Part shown: one piece after another, positions 1-9,157 of the stretch | Layout: the number at the start of each line of letters is the position of its first letter | Numbering within the stretch: the first letter of the stretch is position 1 | Assembly: GCA_001797335.1 (NCBI GenBank) | Contig: MGPE01000002.1 | Coordinates: forward strand, 112,938-176,937 | Origin: Deltaproteobacteria bacterium GWA2_38_16 | GTDB taxonomy: Bacteria; Bdellovibrionota; JACOXK01; 2-02-FULL-40-11 | Direction of reading: 5' to 3' | DNA: 64,000 nt | Position numbers and translations under genes: made by a program | Notes under the pieces: generated by a model | Databases searched by the model: none | What the model was told of the DNA's origin: nothing | The model's input: the letters and a program-made list of their open reading frames with translations, nothing else

Positions 1-927
1 TTAAATAAGTTTGATCAAAAAAAGACAGATCCTAAAGTCTGGGCAGACATTGTCCGAGAAAAAGAAGAGCTTGGTACTGCAAAAACAGCTATTGAGGCAG
101 AGTTGACCAAACAAAAAGATCTTATCAGTGAACAAAGAAGTGGATGGCTTTCTAATAAAATGGCTAATTATGCTGGCCGATTGGGTGGCGCTGCTATGGT
201 CTATATGGGGGCACAAAACTACGAGCAAGGAAGACGACTCGCCAATGAATCAAAATTTTGTAAAGAAAATCCCAAAGATGTTCAGTGCGGAGGAACCGGA
301 ATTCCAGATGAGGGGAAACCCGTTGATTGCACTAAGCCCGAAAATATAAGTTTACCTGATTGCGGTGGACCAGTAACCACCTCAACTCCCACGCCTCTTC
401 CCGAAGGATGGACACCGGATTCAGGCGGGGATCCTTTTGGTACCACTCCCGGTAATGGAGCTGGTTCAGATGGCCTCTCAGCCAATGCAGCGGGTATCGG
501 TGGTGGAGGAAGAAGTGGAGGCGATCCTAGCTTCTTAGGCGGTGGAGGCGGCGGCGGAATGGGTGGCGGTTCTCCCACCGATGGAGCAAAACCAGAATCT
601 GAATTTGGCGGAGGCTATTCCGGAGATCAAGCCTATGGCTCAAGTGGTGGAGGGGCAGATAGCAGCTCTGAACCCTTGATGTCTATTGATTTTGGAGGTG
701 GGCCGAGTCCAGCAGGTTCTCCTGATGGATTTGACATTAGTCAATTTTTCCCTGGAGCCGAAGGACCCGAAGATCAAAGTGCGATGGTGGCATTAGGTCC
801 CAATGGCCAACCCGTGGAACAAAAAAATAAACTCTTAGGGGACAAAGACAGCCCAAGTCTTTTTACTCGCGTGACAAAAGCGCACCAAAAGAAAGCCCAT
901 GAACTTGTGCAAGAGGTATTGTTCTAA
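1..927 (+). CDS. Glycine-rich hypothetical protein (5' partial)
   Basis: The reading frame is open from base 1, so the gene starts upstream of the window and 308 residues are visible. The first 45 or so residues are charged and probably coiled coil. They are followed by a short Ala/Gly-rich segment that could be membrane-associated, two Cys pairs (C-x8-C and C-x10-C, each containing a Pro), and then a long Gly/Ser/Pro low-complexity stretch. The last 30 residues are basic and contain SLFTRVTKAHQKKAHE. The stop overlaps the next start by one base (TAATG), so the two genes are probably translationally coupled. No family is recognised. The Gly-rich part suggests a flexible, exported or envelope protein, but this is inference. 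Confidence 0.75.
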   Translation, partial: LNKFDQKKTDPKVWADIVREKEELGTAKTAIEAELTKQKDLISEQRSGWLSNKMANYAGRLGGAAMVYMGAQNYEQGRRLANESKFCKENPKDVQCGGTGIPDEGKPVDCTKPENISLPDCGGPVTTSTPTPLPEGWTPDSGGDPFGTTPGNGAGSDGLSANAAGIGGGGRSGGDPSFLGGGGGGGMGGGSPTDGAKPESEFGGGYSGDQAYGSSGGGADSSSEPLMSIDFGGGPSPAGSPDGFDISQFFPGAEGPEDQSAMVALGPNGQPVEQKNKLLGDKDSPSLFTRVTKAHQKKAHELVQEVLF

Positions 928-1775
928 TGAATACCAAAGTACTTTGGCTAATATTTATGATGCTTACTTTTTCATCCACTGCATTTTCACAAATGGATCC
1001 CAGAGCACAACAGTATTTTACAGGAACAACACAGCTGGTTGGAGCAGCAACCTCTGTCGCATGGGCTCAGACTAATTCCGCAGCCTGTGGCGCATGCGTA
1101 AGCACGTGCTGGGCCTGTGTTTGGGCAGTAACAGGATATACAGGAGCCGTTGCCAACGCAACATCTGCTGGATATAGTTTTTATCAAGCCTCTACGCTTT
1201 CTACGACTGGAGGAGGAGGGACGTCACTTCCCCCTGGTGCACAAAACTGTATTAATGACCCCAGAACGTGTGCCGATCTTGGTACTCCGGTAGATACCCA
1301 TAATACTACCCCTCAACCTTCACCCGACGACATTAAAAGGTTAAGCGGTTCTGCAAACAACATTTTAAATCTTGCTCAACAAGGACTAGAAGACTTAAAA
1401 ATCAGTGGGCACATGCCTCCAGATTTAAACGATCCTTCACTCGCAGAAAAACTGCCTCCCATGACACCGGCGGAAAAAGCAGCGCTTCAGGATTATGAAA
1501 ATAAAAAAGCTAAAATGGATGCTATGAGTACCCAAGAAAAAGTCGATATGCTTTTATCGAGTGACTATAGCAGTGGTGGATTTAGAGGTGTGGCCGGAAG
1601 TGATGAATTCTCAGATTCTTTTGATCCCAATAGTTTTTTAGCCATGTTTCAAAACCAAGGCATGGAAAATTCCGCCCCGGGGTACTATGGAAATGTTCCT
1701 TTACAAGCACTGAATCCTCATAGTAAACTTTCCTTGTTTCAACGCATTAGTTTAAAAATGAAAAATTTTAAATAA
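927..1775 (+). CDS. Secreted cysteine-containing hypothetical protein
   Basis: 282 residues with a clear Sec signal peptide: a short n-region, a hydrophobic core at about residues 5-18, and a likely cleavage after SSTAFS. An Ala/Cys-rich hydrophobic segment with CGACVSTCWACVW lies near residues 52-70. A later C-x4-P-x2-C pair (NCINDPRTC) resembles the Cys pairs of the upstream protein. The C-terminus has SLFQRISLKMKNFK, matching the SLF-x-R-[VI] motif near the end of the upstream protein. Overlaps the upstream stop by one base and is followed directly by the next gene, so this is the middle gene of a three-gene operon. Function not recognised. Confidence 0.8.
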   Translation: MNTKVLWLIFMMLTFSSTAFSQMDPRAQQYFTGTTQLVGAATSVAWAQTNSAACGACVSTCWACVWAVTGYTGAVANATSAGYSFYQASTLSTTGGGGTSLPPGAQNCINDPRTCADLGTPVDTHNTTPQPSPDDIKRLSGSANNILNLAQQGLEDLKISGHMPPDLNDPSLAEKLPPMTPAEKAALQDYENKKAKMDAMSTQEKVDMLLSSDYSSGGFRGVAGSDEFSDSFDPNSFLAMFQNQGMENSAPGYYGNVPLQALNPHSKLSLFQRISLKMKNFK

Positions 1776-2453
1776 ATGAACCGCTTGCTCTACTTTTTGA
1801 TTATCTTGATTATCACAAGCTTTGTAATCCCTGTCAGTGCACAGGTACAAAAACCTATTTTAAAAACCAAAACTTTTAAAACCGATTTTATTTCCTTTAA
1901 TCTTTCAGACCAATGGGAATGTAAAATGGATGGCACAGAATATGTGTGCCGCCCTACGGATAAAATCAAAAAATCAGATGCCATTATTATTGTGGCTGCA
2001 AAAATTCCTGGAGCAGAAGACAATGTAAAAGCTTATTATACGTATTTAAAGGAACCCAAAAAAATGACAGACTATCGGGGGCAAACGTTTACCTCTCAAG
2101 TGAGTCTGATTAAATATAAAGATATTGAAGCCACGCAATGGGTGGATGCTATTCACTTAAGTAGCGAAGTGAAAGACTTTTATACGCGTTATTTGGCCAC
2201 GGTTAAAAATGGCATTGCCATTTTAGTGACCTACAGTGTTTCAAAAAGTAAAAATGCCCTCTATGCAGCAGAGCTTAATAAGATGGCTTCTTCGATTAAA
2301 GTTTTGGCCAAGGCCCCACAACTCGGAGGCCCTCCAAAGCCTCCAGAAAAGAAAGAAATGCCTCACCCTCCCCCAACCCCTCCCATCAAGGGAGGGGAGC
2401 AACAGCCTACTCAACCACCTGCAAAGATTATTATTAACCAACCTAAGAAATAA
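1776..2453 (+). CDS. Secreted hypothetical protein with proline-rich tail
   Basis: 225 residues starting directly after the upstream stop. There is a signal peptide (about residues 1-22, ending near PVSAQ). Residues 30-170 form a compact mixed alpha/beta domain with one Cys pair (WECKMDGTEYVC). The domain pattern, a lipid-binding-like or PsbP/DcrB-like fold with a surface-exposed stress-type sequence, is only suggestive. The tail from residue 185 is rich in Pro and Lys and contains an in-frame palindromic repeat (2377-2397) that encodes PTPPIKGGEQQ. Third gene of the 5' operon; function unknown. Confidence 0.75.
   Translation: MNRLLYFLIILIITSFVIPVSAQVQKPILKTKTFKTDFISFNLSDQWECKMDGTEYVCRPTDKIKKSDAIIIVAAKIPGAEDNVKAYYTYLKEPKKMTDYRGQTFTSQVSLIKYKDIEATQWVDAIHLSSEVKDFYTRYLATVKNGIAILVTYSVSKSKNALYAAELNKMASSIKVLAKAPQLGGPPKPPEKKEMPHPPPTPPIKGGEQQPTQPPAKIIINQPKK
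2377..2397. repeat. GC-rich palindromic repeat inside a coding sequence
   Basis: Perfect inverted repeat CCCCTCCC / GGGAGGGG (8 bp) around a 5-base loop ATCAA, preceded by CCTCACCCTCCCCCAA. It stands out from the AT-rich surroundings and is read in frame as part of the proline-rich tail of the gene at 1776-2453. Similar CCCTC...GGGAG palindromes are dispersed repeats in many bacterial genomes. Here it looks like an insertion tolerated at a protein C-terminus. Confidence 0.6.
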
Positions 2454-3803
2454 TTAATAATGTAGGGTGGAAAGTAATTCAGTCCCAGTAGTCCTGGAGA
2501 GCGATGCGATGGCTATGTTGTGGTTTAACAAAGATTCCGTGTAGGCTTTGTCTGCTAGGCCTTTAAAAATGACAGATTCTAGCACTTCCCTTGAATCCCC
2601 CACGCCAAATCCCCACGCCATAACAGATTGTAAAAACCATTTCTTAGAATGATCCAGTTCTTCTGTAGCATGGCCAATATTATTAAGCGCTTCTTGATAT
2701 TCTAAATACGCTTTTTTGACTTCGAGTGGAATCCCTTGATGAGCCAATTCTTTTTGGTGAACCAATTTAAAATATTCCGCTTTTAATGTTGAAACTTTGG
2801 CTTTCACTTTCCAAATATCTAAATTCCATTTTGCCCCCAACCCAATCCCCGCTGTAAATCCATTGTAAGGGTCATACGCATAAGAAGACCCCTGCCGAGT
2901 ACGAACATCATTGGGCGTGTCGGCCACATCAATCAACGCCCCTAAAAAGAAAACAGGCAATAAATTGGTTTTTTCTCCATCCACCAAGGCTTGCCGAGCC
3001 GTAATCCCTGCTTCTAGCGCTTTAAATTCTGGGCGATACTCTAAGGCCAGTTTTTGATAATGCTCTAAAGATTCTAATTTGAAGGGCTCTTTTTTAAGTT
3101 CTGCATCTTTAATATCAAATTCTGTGTCTAACGACTCATAGCCTGCTTTAAATGCCAGGGCAGATCGGGCCAATTTTTGTCCTTTTACCACAAATTCTTT
3201 TTTTTGTTTTAACTCCTGAAGAACGGCTTTCAATTTATAGGCGTCTTGCTTTCTCACTTCGCCCGATTCCGCCTTTAACAAATCATCCACTCGTTTAATC
3301 ACATCTTTTAATTTTTTCTCTGATTCATTGATATTATCTAAAACGCCATCTGCGGCCTGAGCACTATAGTAATATTGTTTCACATCAAAAATGACTTCTG
3401 CCTTTTTCATATTTTTTTGTTCTTTTTCAGCTTCAATCCCCCCATTCGCAGCAGTCGTATAAAATTTAATTTTTCCATACGCATAAAGAGGCTGAATAAT
3501 CGTGGTCGTACTTTTCACCCAAGGACCCCATTTATCATAATCCCCAGTCGTATTCAGTGCATCTCCGAGTTCTCTATTAATAGGCGCCAGGGTGGTTAAA
3601 TTTGAAGCCGATGGAAACATATACGAACGCACTTCTTTGAGCCGGCCTTCAGAAAAAGCAATATCTTGGTCTTTCATTTTAAGCTCTGAGTTATTGCTAA
3701 TGGCTTGCTTAATGGTTTCTGAGAGAGACAAACGCACTTTTTGGGCTGCATCAACAGACAAAACAAGTCCAAAAACTACTAAAAAGAAGAATGTTTTTTT
3801 CAT
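2454..3803 (-). CDS. TolC-family outer membrane efflux/secretion channel
   Basis: 449 residues with a signal peptide (MKKTFFFLVVFGLVLSVDAA). The mature part has the long, charged, heptad-like helices of the OEP fold in two repeats. It starts with a typical LSLSETIKQAISNNSELK segment, and the second repeat begins near YQKLALEYRPEFKALEAGI. The length matches TolC/NodT-type proteins (about 430-490). The protein would form a trimeric outer-membrane and periplasmic tunnel that works with an inner-membrane exporter. It is divergent from the MMPL/RND gene at 3889 with an 85-base gap holding both promoters, so a joint role is possible but unproven. Convergent with the upstream secreted-protein operon, with no gap between the stops. 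Confidence 0.85.
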   Translation of the reverse strand: MKKTFFFLVVFGLVLSVDAAQKVRLSLSETIKQAISNNSELKMKDQDIAFSEGRLKEVRSYMFPSASNLTTLAPINRELGDALNTTGDYDKWGPWVKSTTTIIQPLYAYGKIKFYTTAANGGIEAEKEQKNMKKAEVIFDVKQYYYSAQAADGVLDNINESEKKLKDVIKRVDDLLKAESGEVRKQDAYKLKAVLQELKQKKEFVVKGQKLARSALAFKAGYESLDTEFDIKDAELKKEPFKLESLEHYQKLALEYRPEFKALEAGITARQALVDGEKTNLLPVFFLGALIDVADTPNDVRTRQGSSYAYDPYNGFTAGIGLGAKWNLDIWKVKAKVSTLKAEYFKLVHQKELAHQGIPLEVKKAYLEYQEALNNIGHATEELDHSKKWFLQSVMAWGFGVGDSREVLESVIFKGLADKAYTESLLNHNIAIASLSRTTGTELLSTLHY

Positions 3804-3888
3804 TAAACTTATTCTCTATAATGCCGATTATAAAGTTAGTCGTCAATAAAAATGGAAAAACGGCACGTTCATTAAAAGTTCATTAAAG

Positions 3889-6333
3889 ATGAAGTTATTT
3901 TATAGACATATCAGCAATTTTACGATTCGCCACTGGGGCACTATTATTGTAGTGACGGTTATCCTCACAGGATTAGCCACCTATACCTCTTCTTTTTTAG
4001 GCTTTAAGGGGGATTTTATCGATCTTCTGCCCCCTCATTCCCAATCTGTAAAAGACTTAAATATCATTAAAGAACGGGTGGGAGGAGAAGGATATCTGGT
4101 CTTGGTATTAGAAGGAGGAGAAACCCAAAAGAAAAAAGAATTTACAGAAAAGCTCGTCCCAGAACTTAAAAAATTTAAAGAAGTAACCTATGTAGAATAT
4201 AAATTTGATAAAACTTTTTTTGAAGATCGAAACCTCCTCTATATTGACGAGGCGGATTTAAAAACCCTAGAAACCCGGCTTCAAGAAAAAATTCAATATG
4301 AACGCAATAAAGTAAATCCTTTTTATATTAATCTTTTAGATGAAAAAAATGACTTTAACATTGACGACATTAAAGAAAAATATTCCAAAGCAGAAATTAA
4401 AGACTATTATATCACCAAAAATCCAGAGCGGCTTGTGCTTCTTATAAAACCCCATGGGTTTGCATCAGACTTAAATTTTTGTAAAAGGCTTCTCGCTAAA
4501 ACCCAAAGCGCCATCGCCGCTTTAGACCCCACTTCGTTTGACCCAGCACTCACCGTCAAATACACGGGACGCTATGTCACCCGCATTGAAGAAACAGATT
4601 TTATGTTCAGTGATCTTAAATTGACAACCATTATCGCTCTCATTGGAATTTTTTCGCTTCTCTCTCTTTACACAAGAAGCCTGACCACCACCCTTTTTAT
4701 TGGTGCCCCTCTCATGATCTCACTTATGTATGAATTGGCGTTTGCCACCTTGACCATTGGCTATTTAAATCTCGTCTCTTCTATCTTGCTGGGAATTCTA
4801 TCAGGCATGGGAATTGACTATAGCGTTCACCTCTATCTTCGGTATCTAGAAGAAAGAAGAAATCATAAATCTTTAGAACAAGCTATTCACATCATTCACT
4901 CTTCAACGGGAAAACCCATGCTCTTGGCTGGGATTACCACTGTTGCTGCCTTTTTAGTACTGATCCCTTCAGAATTTGTGGGTTTTTCGCAATTTGGATG
5001 GGTTTGTGGAAGTGGCATTGTATTTTGTATGTTAAATAGCTATTTTTTACTCCCTGCTCTTATTATTGCCCGAGAAAAAATAAAACCCATGCGTTATAAA
5101 ATGGCTCTGGTCACCGCTCCCCATGATTTTCTACATTATCCTAAAAAATACCCCAAACCCTATGCAACACTCGCTGTATTTGCTGTCTTTGGGCTCATTT
5201 CCCTTTGGGGAATTACTCAAATCCATTTTGATTATGATTTTAGAAAATTAAGCGCTGATAAAAATAAGACGCTTGCCCTTCAAGAAGAAATCTCAGATGC
5301 TTTTGGGGTCTCTCTCTCTCCCACCATTGTGTATTCTCCCAAGCTCGAAGATATTCCTAAAATTTCAGATGTATTAACACAAGTTAAAAAATCCACCCCT
5401 TCTTCTACGATTAAAGAAGGACTTTCTTTATTTTCATATGTCCCAGAACACCAAGAAGAAAAAATTCCTCATATTAGACAACTAGGAGAAATTGCCCAAG
5501 ACAAAGTCTTAAGATTTTTAGAGGGAGAACCCAAACAACAGATTGAAAATTTAAAACGATGGGCCCAAGTTCGCCCATTTGGTATTAATGATCTCCCTCA
5601 ACACTTAAGACAGCAGTTTGATGCGGCCAATGGCTACACAGGCTCTTTCTTATTTGTTTTCCCTGCTATTGATCTTTGGCAAGGGAAAGATGTCATTCGC
5701 TATGCCAATGAAATTCGCACCTTTAAAGAAAAAGCTCAGAAGAAAGATTTAAATATCAGCATTGCCTCTGAAGCAGTTATTTTTTCTGATATTTTAACCC
5801 TAATTGAAACTGAAGGGCCCAAAGCCATTTTATTTTGCTTTTTGGCTATTCTTCTTATTTTATGGATCGATATCAGAAATATTCGTTCTGTATTTTTAGT
5901 GCTCACACCTGTGATCGTGGGCATTTTATGTACCATGGGGATTATGTACATTTTTAATATTAAACTTAATTTTATGAACTCTGTTGTTTTTCCCATTTTA
6001 CTGGGATTAGGAATAGATAACGGGGTCTATATTCAACACCGCTATCAAGAAATGGGACAAGGATCATTGCGTTTTGTCCTTAGACACACGGGAGCCGCTA
6101 TTTTTCTTTCCTCTACAACCACCATGATTGGATTTGGATCGCTCTTATTTGCCGTACACAAGGGGTTAAATAGTGTTGGGCTTTTGGCTTTCATTGGAAT
6201 GGCCTCTTGCTTTGTAGTCTCCATGTCTCTTTTCCCAGCTATTCTTCAAATTTTAGAAGATCGCTCCATTCACCATGCTCAAAAACTAGCCCAAGTTCCT
6301 CCACAGGAAGAAATAAAGAAACTTGCTTCGTAG
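3889..6333 (+). CDS. MMPL/RND-family transporter (HpnN-like lipid exporter)
   Basis: 814 residues. The architecture is one TM helix, a large periplasmic loop (about residues 35-245), five or six TM helices with GMGIDYSVHLYLRY, one TM, a second periplasmic loop (about 440-640), and a second TM block with GLGIDNGVYIQHRYQE. The repeated G[ML]GIDxxV motifs mark the SSD/MMPL permease halves. The family moves hydrophobic lipids or hopanoids out of the inner membrane using the proton gradient. It is followed by a START-like secreted protein, which suggests a lipid-trafficking unit. The substrate cannot be read from the sequence. Confidence 0.85.
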   Translation: MKLFYRHISNFTIRHWGTIIVVTVILTGLATYTSSFLGFKGDFIDLLPPHSQSVKDLNIIKERVGGEGYLVLVLEGGETQKKKEFTEKLVPELKKFKEVTYVEYKFDKTFFEDRNLLYIDEADLKTLETRLQEKIQYERNKVNPFYINLLDEKNDFNIDDIKEKYSKAEIKDYYITKNPERLVLLIKPHGFASDLNFCKRLLAKTQSAIAALDPTSFDPALTVKYTGRYVTRIEETDFMFSDLKLTTIIALIGIFSLLSLYTRSLTTTLFIGAPLMISLMYELAFATLTIGYLNLVSSILLGILSGMGIDYSVHLYLRYLEERRNHKSLEQAIHIIHSSTGKPMLLAGITTVAAFLVLIPSEFVGFSQFGWVCGSGIVFCMLNSYFLLPALIIAREKIKPMRYKMALVTAPHDFLHYPKKYPKPYATLAVFAVFGLISLWGITQIHFDYDFRKLSADKNKTLALQEEISDAFGVSLSPTIVYSPKLEDIPKISDVLTQVKKSTPSSTIKEGLSLFSYVPEHQEEKIPHIRQLGEIAQDKVLRFLEGEPKQQIENLKRWAQVRPFGINDLPQHLRQQFDAANGYTGSFLFVFPAIDLWQGKDVIRYANEIRTFKEKAQKKDLNISIASEAVIFSDILTLIETEGPKAILFCFLAILLILWIDIRNIRSVFLVLTPVIVGILCTMGIMYIFNIKLNFMNSVVFPILLGLGIDNGVYIQHRYQEMGQGSLRFVLRHTGAAIFLSSTTTMIGFGSLLFAVHKGLNSVGLLAFIGMASCFVVSMSLFPAILQILEDRSIHHAQKLAQVPPQEEIKKLAS

Positions 6334-6359
6334 AAATTTCTTGTGATATAAAGTCCCCT

Positions 6360-7148
6360 ATGCGCTTTACTTCAGTAATTATTTTTATCCAAGTCATTTT
6401 TATTGTCACCACTTTCAGTCAAGGTTCTCTAAAAGCAGCAGAAATGGGTGGATACACCGTTGGGCAATGGTATACGGCTACTTCTGATTCCACCGTACAG
6501 TTTCGATTGGTTCAAAATCCTTCTGAAAATTGTGTCGCCTATCAAATGGAAACCACCCTGGAAGCTCCTCTAAAATCTGTTCTCTCTTCTATTGAAGATT
6601 ATTCTAACTATACTGCCCATGGCATGCCCCGAATGACCGAAAGCACTATCCTGGAACACTATGCACCCGATACCCTTGATTTTGTCATGGGAAAACAACG
6701 ACGCACCTTGGTCTCCGTTACAGATGCTCCCGTTGATATTGTTCGTTTTACGATTGCACTAGATTGGCTACCCGATAATCACTACACCCTTCTTCTCACC
6801 ACCTATCGGGATCCCGAAACTCAGACAGTGTATGTTTACTGGACTCAATACGATGAAGAAAATTTTAATACGATTACGGGTCCTTGGAAAAACCACGTCC
6901 TTTCCCCCTATACAAAAAATTGGATAGGATCTACTGTTTTTGATACGGGGAAATATCCAAAATCAAATGACGACATCTATGGTTCATGGACATTAAGAGA
7001 ACTAGATGGCCCCAAAACATTTATTCAATACGAAAATTATGTAGATCCGGGTTATTGGGGAAGAAAAGCAGCAGAGAGTATTGTAAAAGCTACTTTAGGG
7101 GATATGCCTAAAATTATTGACGTTGTTAGAACCCACTTACCAAAATGA
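6360..7148 (+). CDS. Secreted START/SRPBCC-like protein
   Basis: 262 residues from ATG at 6360, 26 bases after the MMPL stop. A longer frame exists upstream, but it lies inside the MMPL gene, and the signal peptide begins only at this Met (MRFTSVIIFIQVIFIVTTFS). The mature part has the helix-plus-sheet pattern of START/polyketide-cyclase-like domains: TLEAPLKSVLSSIEDYSNYTAHGMPRM, then beta strands ending in a C-terminal helix (IVKATLGDMPKIIDVVRTHL). Such domains bind lipids or other hydrophobic ligands. With the MMPL exporter upstream it may shuttle a lipid in the periplasm (inference). Its stop overlaps the gmhA start by 4 bases. Confidence 0.8.
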   Translation: MRFTSVIIFIQVIFIVTTFSQGSLKAAEMGGYTVGQWYTATSDSTVQFRLVQNPSENCVAYQMETTLEAPLKSVLSSIEDYSNYTAHGMPRMTESTILEHYAPDTLDFVMGKQRRTLVSVTDAPVDIVRFTIALDWLPDNHYTLLLTTYRDPETQTVYVYWTQYDEENFNTITGPWKNHVLSPYTKNWIGSTVFDTGKYPKSNDDIYGSWTLRELDGPKTFIQYENYVDPGYWGRKAAESIVKATLGDMPKIIDVVRTHLPK

Positions 7149-7780
7149 ATACACTCCATACCTGGAAAAATTCTTTGAGTGAAGCCCATCAATTGCTCAC
7201 CGACTTTTTAGAAGACACCGAACAACTCAAAAAATGTGAACTCTTTACCGATCTCTTAATCGATCTCTACACAAGAGAGGGAAATTTATTTACCTGTGGC
7301 AACGGCGGCTCTCACTGCGATGCCATGCACTTTGCAGAAGAAATGACCGGGCGTTTTCGAAAAAACAGAAAACCCCTTGGAGCTTTAGCCCTGGGAGATC
7401 CCAGTCACACAACCTGTGTCGCCAATGATTTTGGGTATGAACATATTTTCGAACGCCAATTGTTAGGATTGGGACGACCGGGAGATCTTTTGGTGGGATT
7501 ATCCACCAGTGGAAATTCTAAAAATGTCTGTTTGGCTTTTGACGCAGCCAAACAGAAAAAAATAAAAACCGTGGCACTTTTGGGAAAAGAGGGCGGCCTT
7601 TTAAAATCTATGGCTGATCTTTCTATTATTATCCCTGGAAAAACCGCTGACCGCATCCAAGAAATGCATATTAAACTCATTCATACTGTTATTGAAGCAG
7701 CTGAGCGAAAATTATTTCCTGAAAACTATTCAGAAAGGAGAACAAACGATGTCCAACGTGAAAGAAATATCCGATACTAA
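7145..7780 (+). CDS. gmhA: Sedoheptulose-7-phosphate isomerase (SIS domain)
   Basis: 211 residues. GmhA converts sedoheptulose 7-phosphate to D-glycero-manno-heptose 7-phosphate, the first step of ADP-heptose synthesis for the LPS inner core, in the cytoplasm. The sugar-phosphate-binding SIS motifs are present: LFTCGNGGSHCDAMHFAEE near residue 52 and LVGLSTSGNSKNV near 118. The C-terminal RIQEMHIKLIHTVIEA holds the conserved E-x-H-x2-[LI]-x-H of GmhA. Typical members are about 190-200 residues; the extra C-terminal tail (from ENYSERR) is translated through the trxA ribosome binding site and start. Cotranscribed with the two genes before it. Confidence 0.9.
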   Translation: MNTLHTWKNSLSEAHQLLTDFLEDTEQLKKCELFTDLLIDLYTREGNLFTCGNGGSHCDAMHFAEEMTGRFRKNRKPLGALALGDPSHTTCVANDFGYEHIFERQLLGLGRPGDLLVGLSTSGNSKNVCLAFDAAKQKKIKTVALLGKEGGLLKSMADLSIIIPGKTADRIQEMHIKLIHTVIEAAERKLFPENYSERRTNDVQRERNIRY

Positions 7781-8072
7781 TTTTGAAACGGAGGTTTTAA
7801 AATCTCCTACCCCAACCCTGGTAGACTTTTGGGCAACCTGGTGTGGGCCTTGCCGAGCTCTGGCCCCTAAAGTAGAACAGCTCTCTCAAGAATTTTCAGG
7901 TAAAATAAAATTTACAAAAATTGATGTCGATGACAATCCTAAAACCCCTTCTAAATACGGCATTCGAGGGGTTCCCACCCTCATTGTTTTTAAAAACGGC
8001 CAAGTTTTTAAACAATCGGTGGGAGATCTTTCAGTAGAAAATTTAAAGAGTTTTCTAAATTCCGCTCTTTAA
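7749..8072 (+). CDS. trxA: Thioredoxin
   Basis: 107 residues with the active site WCGPC at residues 31-35, preceded by LVDFWAT and followed by the cis-Pro segment RGVPTLIVFKNG. This is the classical single-domain thioredoxin length. The start at 7749 is chosen because GAAAGGAG lies at 7733-7740 with 8 bases of spacing, and a longer in-frame version would add 19 unrelated residues. It overlaps the 3' end of gmhA by 32 bases in another frame. It reduces cytosolic disulfides and feeds reductases. Convergent with rodA, overlapping its stop by 4 bases. Confidence 0.95.
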   Translation: MSNVKEISDTNFETEVLKSPTPTLVDFWATWCGPCRALAPKVEQLSQEFSGKIKFTKIDVDDNPKTPSKYGIRGVPTLIVFKNGQVFKQSVGDLSVENLKSFLNSAL

Positions 8073-9157
8073 AACATAAATCGTCGTAGATGGACTGAAA
8101 GTAAGATTCCAATTCCGACCATAGAGATGATAATAGACGATCCGCCATAACTTAAAAATGGCAATGTAATTCCCACAACCGGCATCACCCCAATAACCAT
8201 TCCAATATTGACAAACGCCTGCCAAAAGAAAATTGCAGTCATCCCCAATGCCAATATCGCTCCAAATTTATCTTTGGCATGACGTGAAATATCAAGCCCT
8301 ATTAAAATCATCGACGCATAGACAATAAGAAGCACTAAAATTCCAACAAAACCATGTTCCTCTGCAAATACTGAAAAAATAAAATCGGTATGTTGCTCTG
8401 GTAAAAATGCCAGTTGTGTTTGAGATCCTTTTAAATGCCCTTTTCCTCGAAGTTTTCCACTTCCTACAGCAATAATGGATTGTAAAGCATGATAGCCTTT
8501 CCCCCTGGGATCACGGCTGGGATCTAAAAAGGTTTTCACTCGATCCCGTTGATATTCTTTCAATCCAAATTCATAGGCCAAGGGCACCGCCAATGCAGCT
8601 ACAATGGCAATGATCATTAAAGACTGCCATCTCACTTTAACAAACATAAAAATAGACGCTGCCACAAAAGAAATGAGAAGCGTTGTTCCTAAATCGGGCT
8701 CTACCACAATGAGCGCTGCTGGGATTCCTAAAAGCACAAGAGGAACAAAAAGACGTCTTAAAGTATACCCCCCAGCTGCATGATCTTCGTGAAAAAATTT
8801 AGCCAAAACAAAAACCAGAACAATTTTCATAAGCTCTGAAGGTTGAAGCATAAAAAATCCTAAATTAATCCATCGTCTGGCTCCATAAATTTTAGGTCCA
8901 ATAACTAAAACCGCCAGCAATAAAATAATATTAATAATATATAGAGGGTAGGCAAAACGCTCAAAGATCCGATAATCTAGGAAGACTAAAATAGTCATGA
9001 TCCCCATGCCCCCTAGCATCCAATACATTTGGTTGAGATATTGTTCTCCTCCCCCTCGGTAGGTAGCACTGAATAAATTAAAAATTCCTACTACACATAA
9101 AAATATCACCACTGAAAACAACGAAAAATTAAAATTGGATAAAAAACGTTTACGCAC
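8069..9157 (-). CDS. rodA: Rod-shape peptidoglycan glycosyltransferase RodA
   Basis: 362 residues, multi-pass SEDS protein. Family motifs visible include RRWINLGFFMLQPSELMKI, EPDLGTTLLI, FLPEQHTDFIFSVFAEEHGF and the final GGSS in LPFLSYGGSSII. RodA polymerises lipid II into glycan strands in the inner membrane together with the class B transpeptidase encoded just upstream (PBP2). The start is GTG at 9157, 8 bases inside the 3' end of mrdA. Last gene of the mreBCD-mrdA-rodA operon. Confidence 0.95.
   Translation of the reverse strand: MRKRFLSNFNFSLFSVVIFLCVVGIFNLFSATYRGGGEQYLNQMYWMLGGMGIMTILVFLDYRIFERFAYPLYIINIILLLAVLVIGPKIYGARRWINLGFFMLQPSELMKIVLVFVLAKFFHEDHAAGGYTLRRLFVPLVLLGIPAALIVVEPDLGTTLLISFVAASIFMFVKVRWQSLMIIAIVAALAVPLAYEFGLKEYQRDRVKTFLDPSRDPRGKGYHALQSIIAVGSGKLRGKGHLKGSQTQLAFLPEQHTDFIFSVFAEEHGFVGILVLLIVYASMILIGLDISRHAKDKFGAILALGMTAIFFWQAFVNIGMVIGVMPVVGITLPFLSYGGSSIIISMVGIGILLSVHLRRFMF

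Noticed and set aside
282-578. Proline-rich frame on the minus strand opposite the Gly-rich gene
   Set aside because: GGN codons read backwards give Pro codons; it is a shadow of the Gly-rich coding sequence.
6207-6359. 51-residue N-terminal extension of the START-like protein
   Set aside because: It lies inside the MMPL gene in another frame, and the signal peptide starts at 6360.
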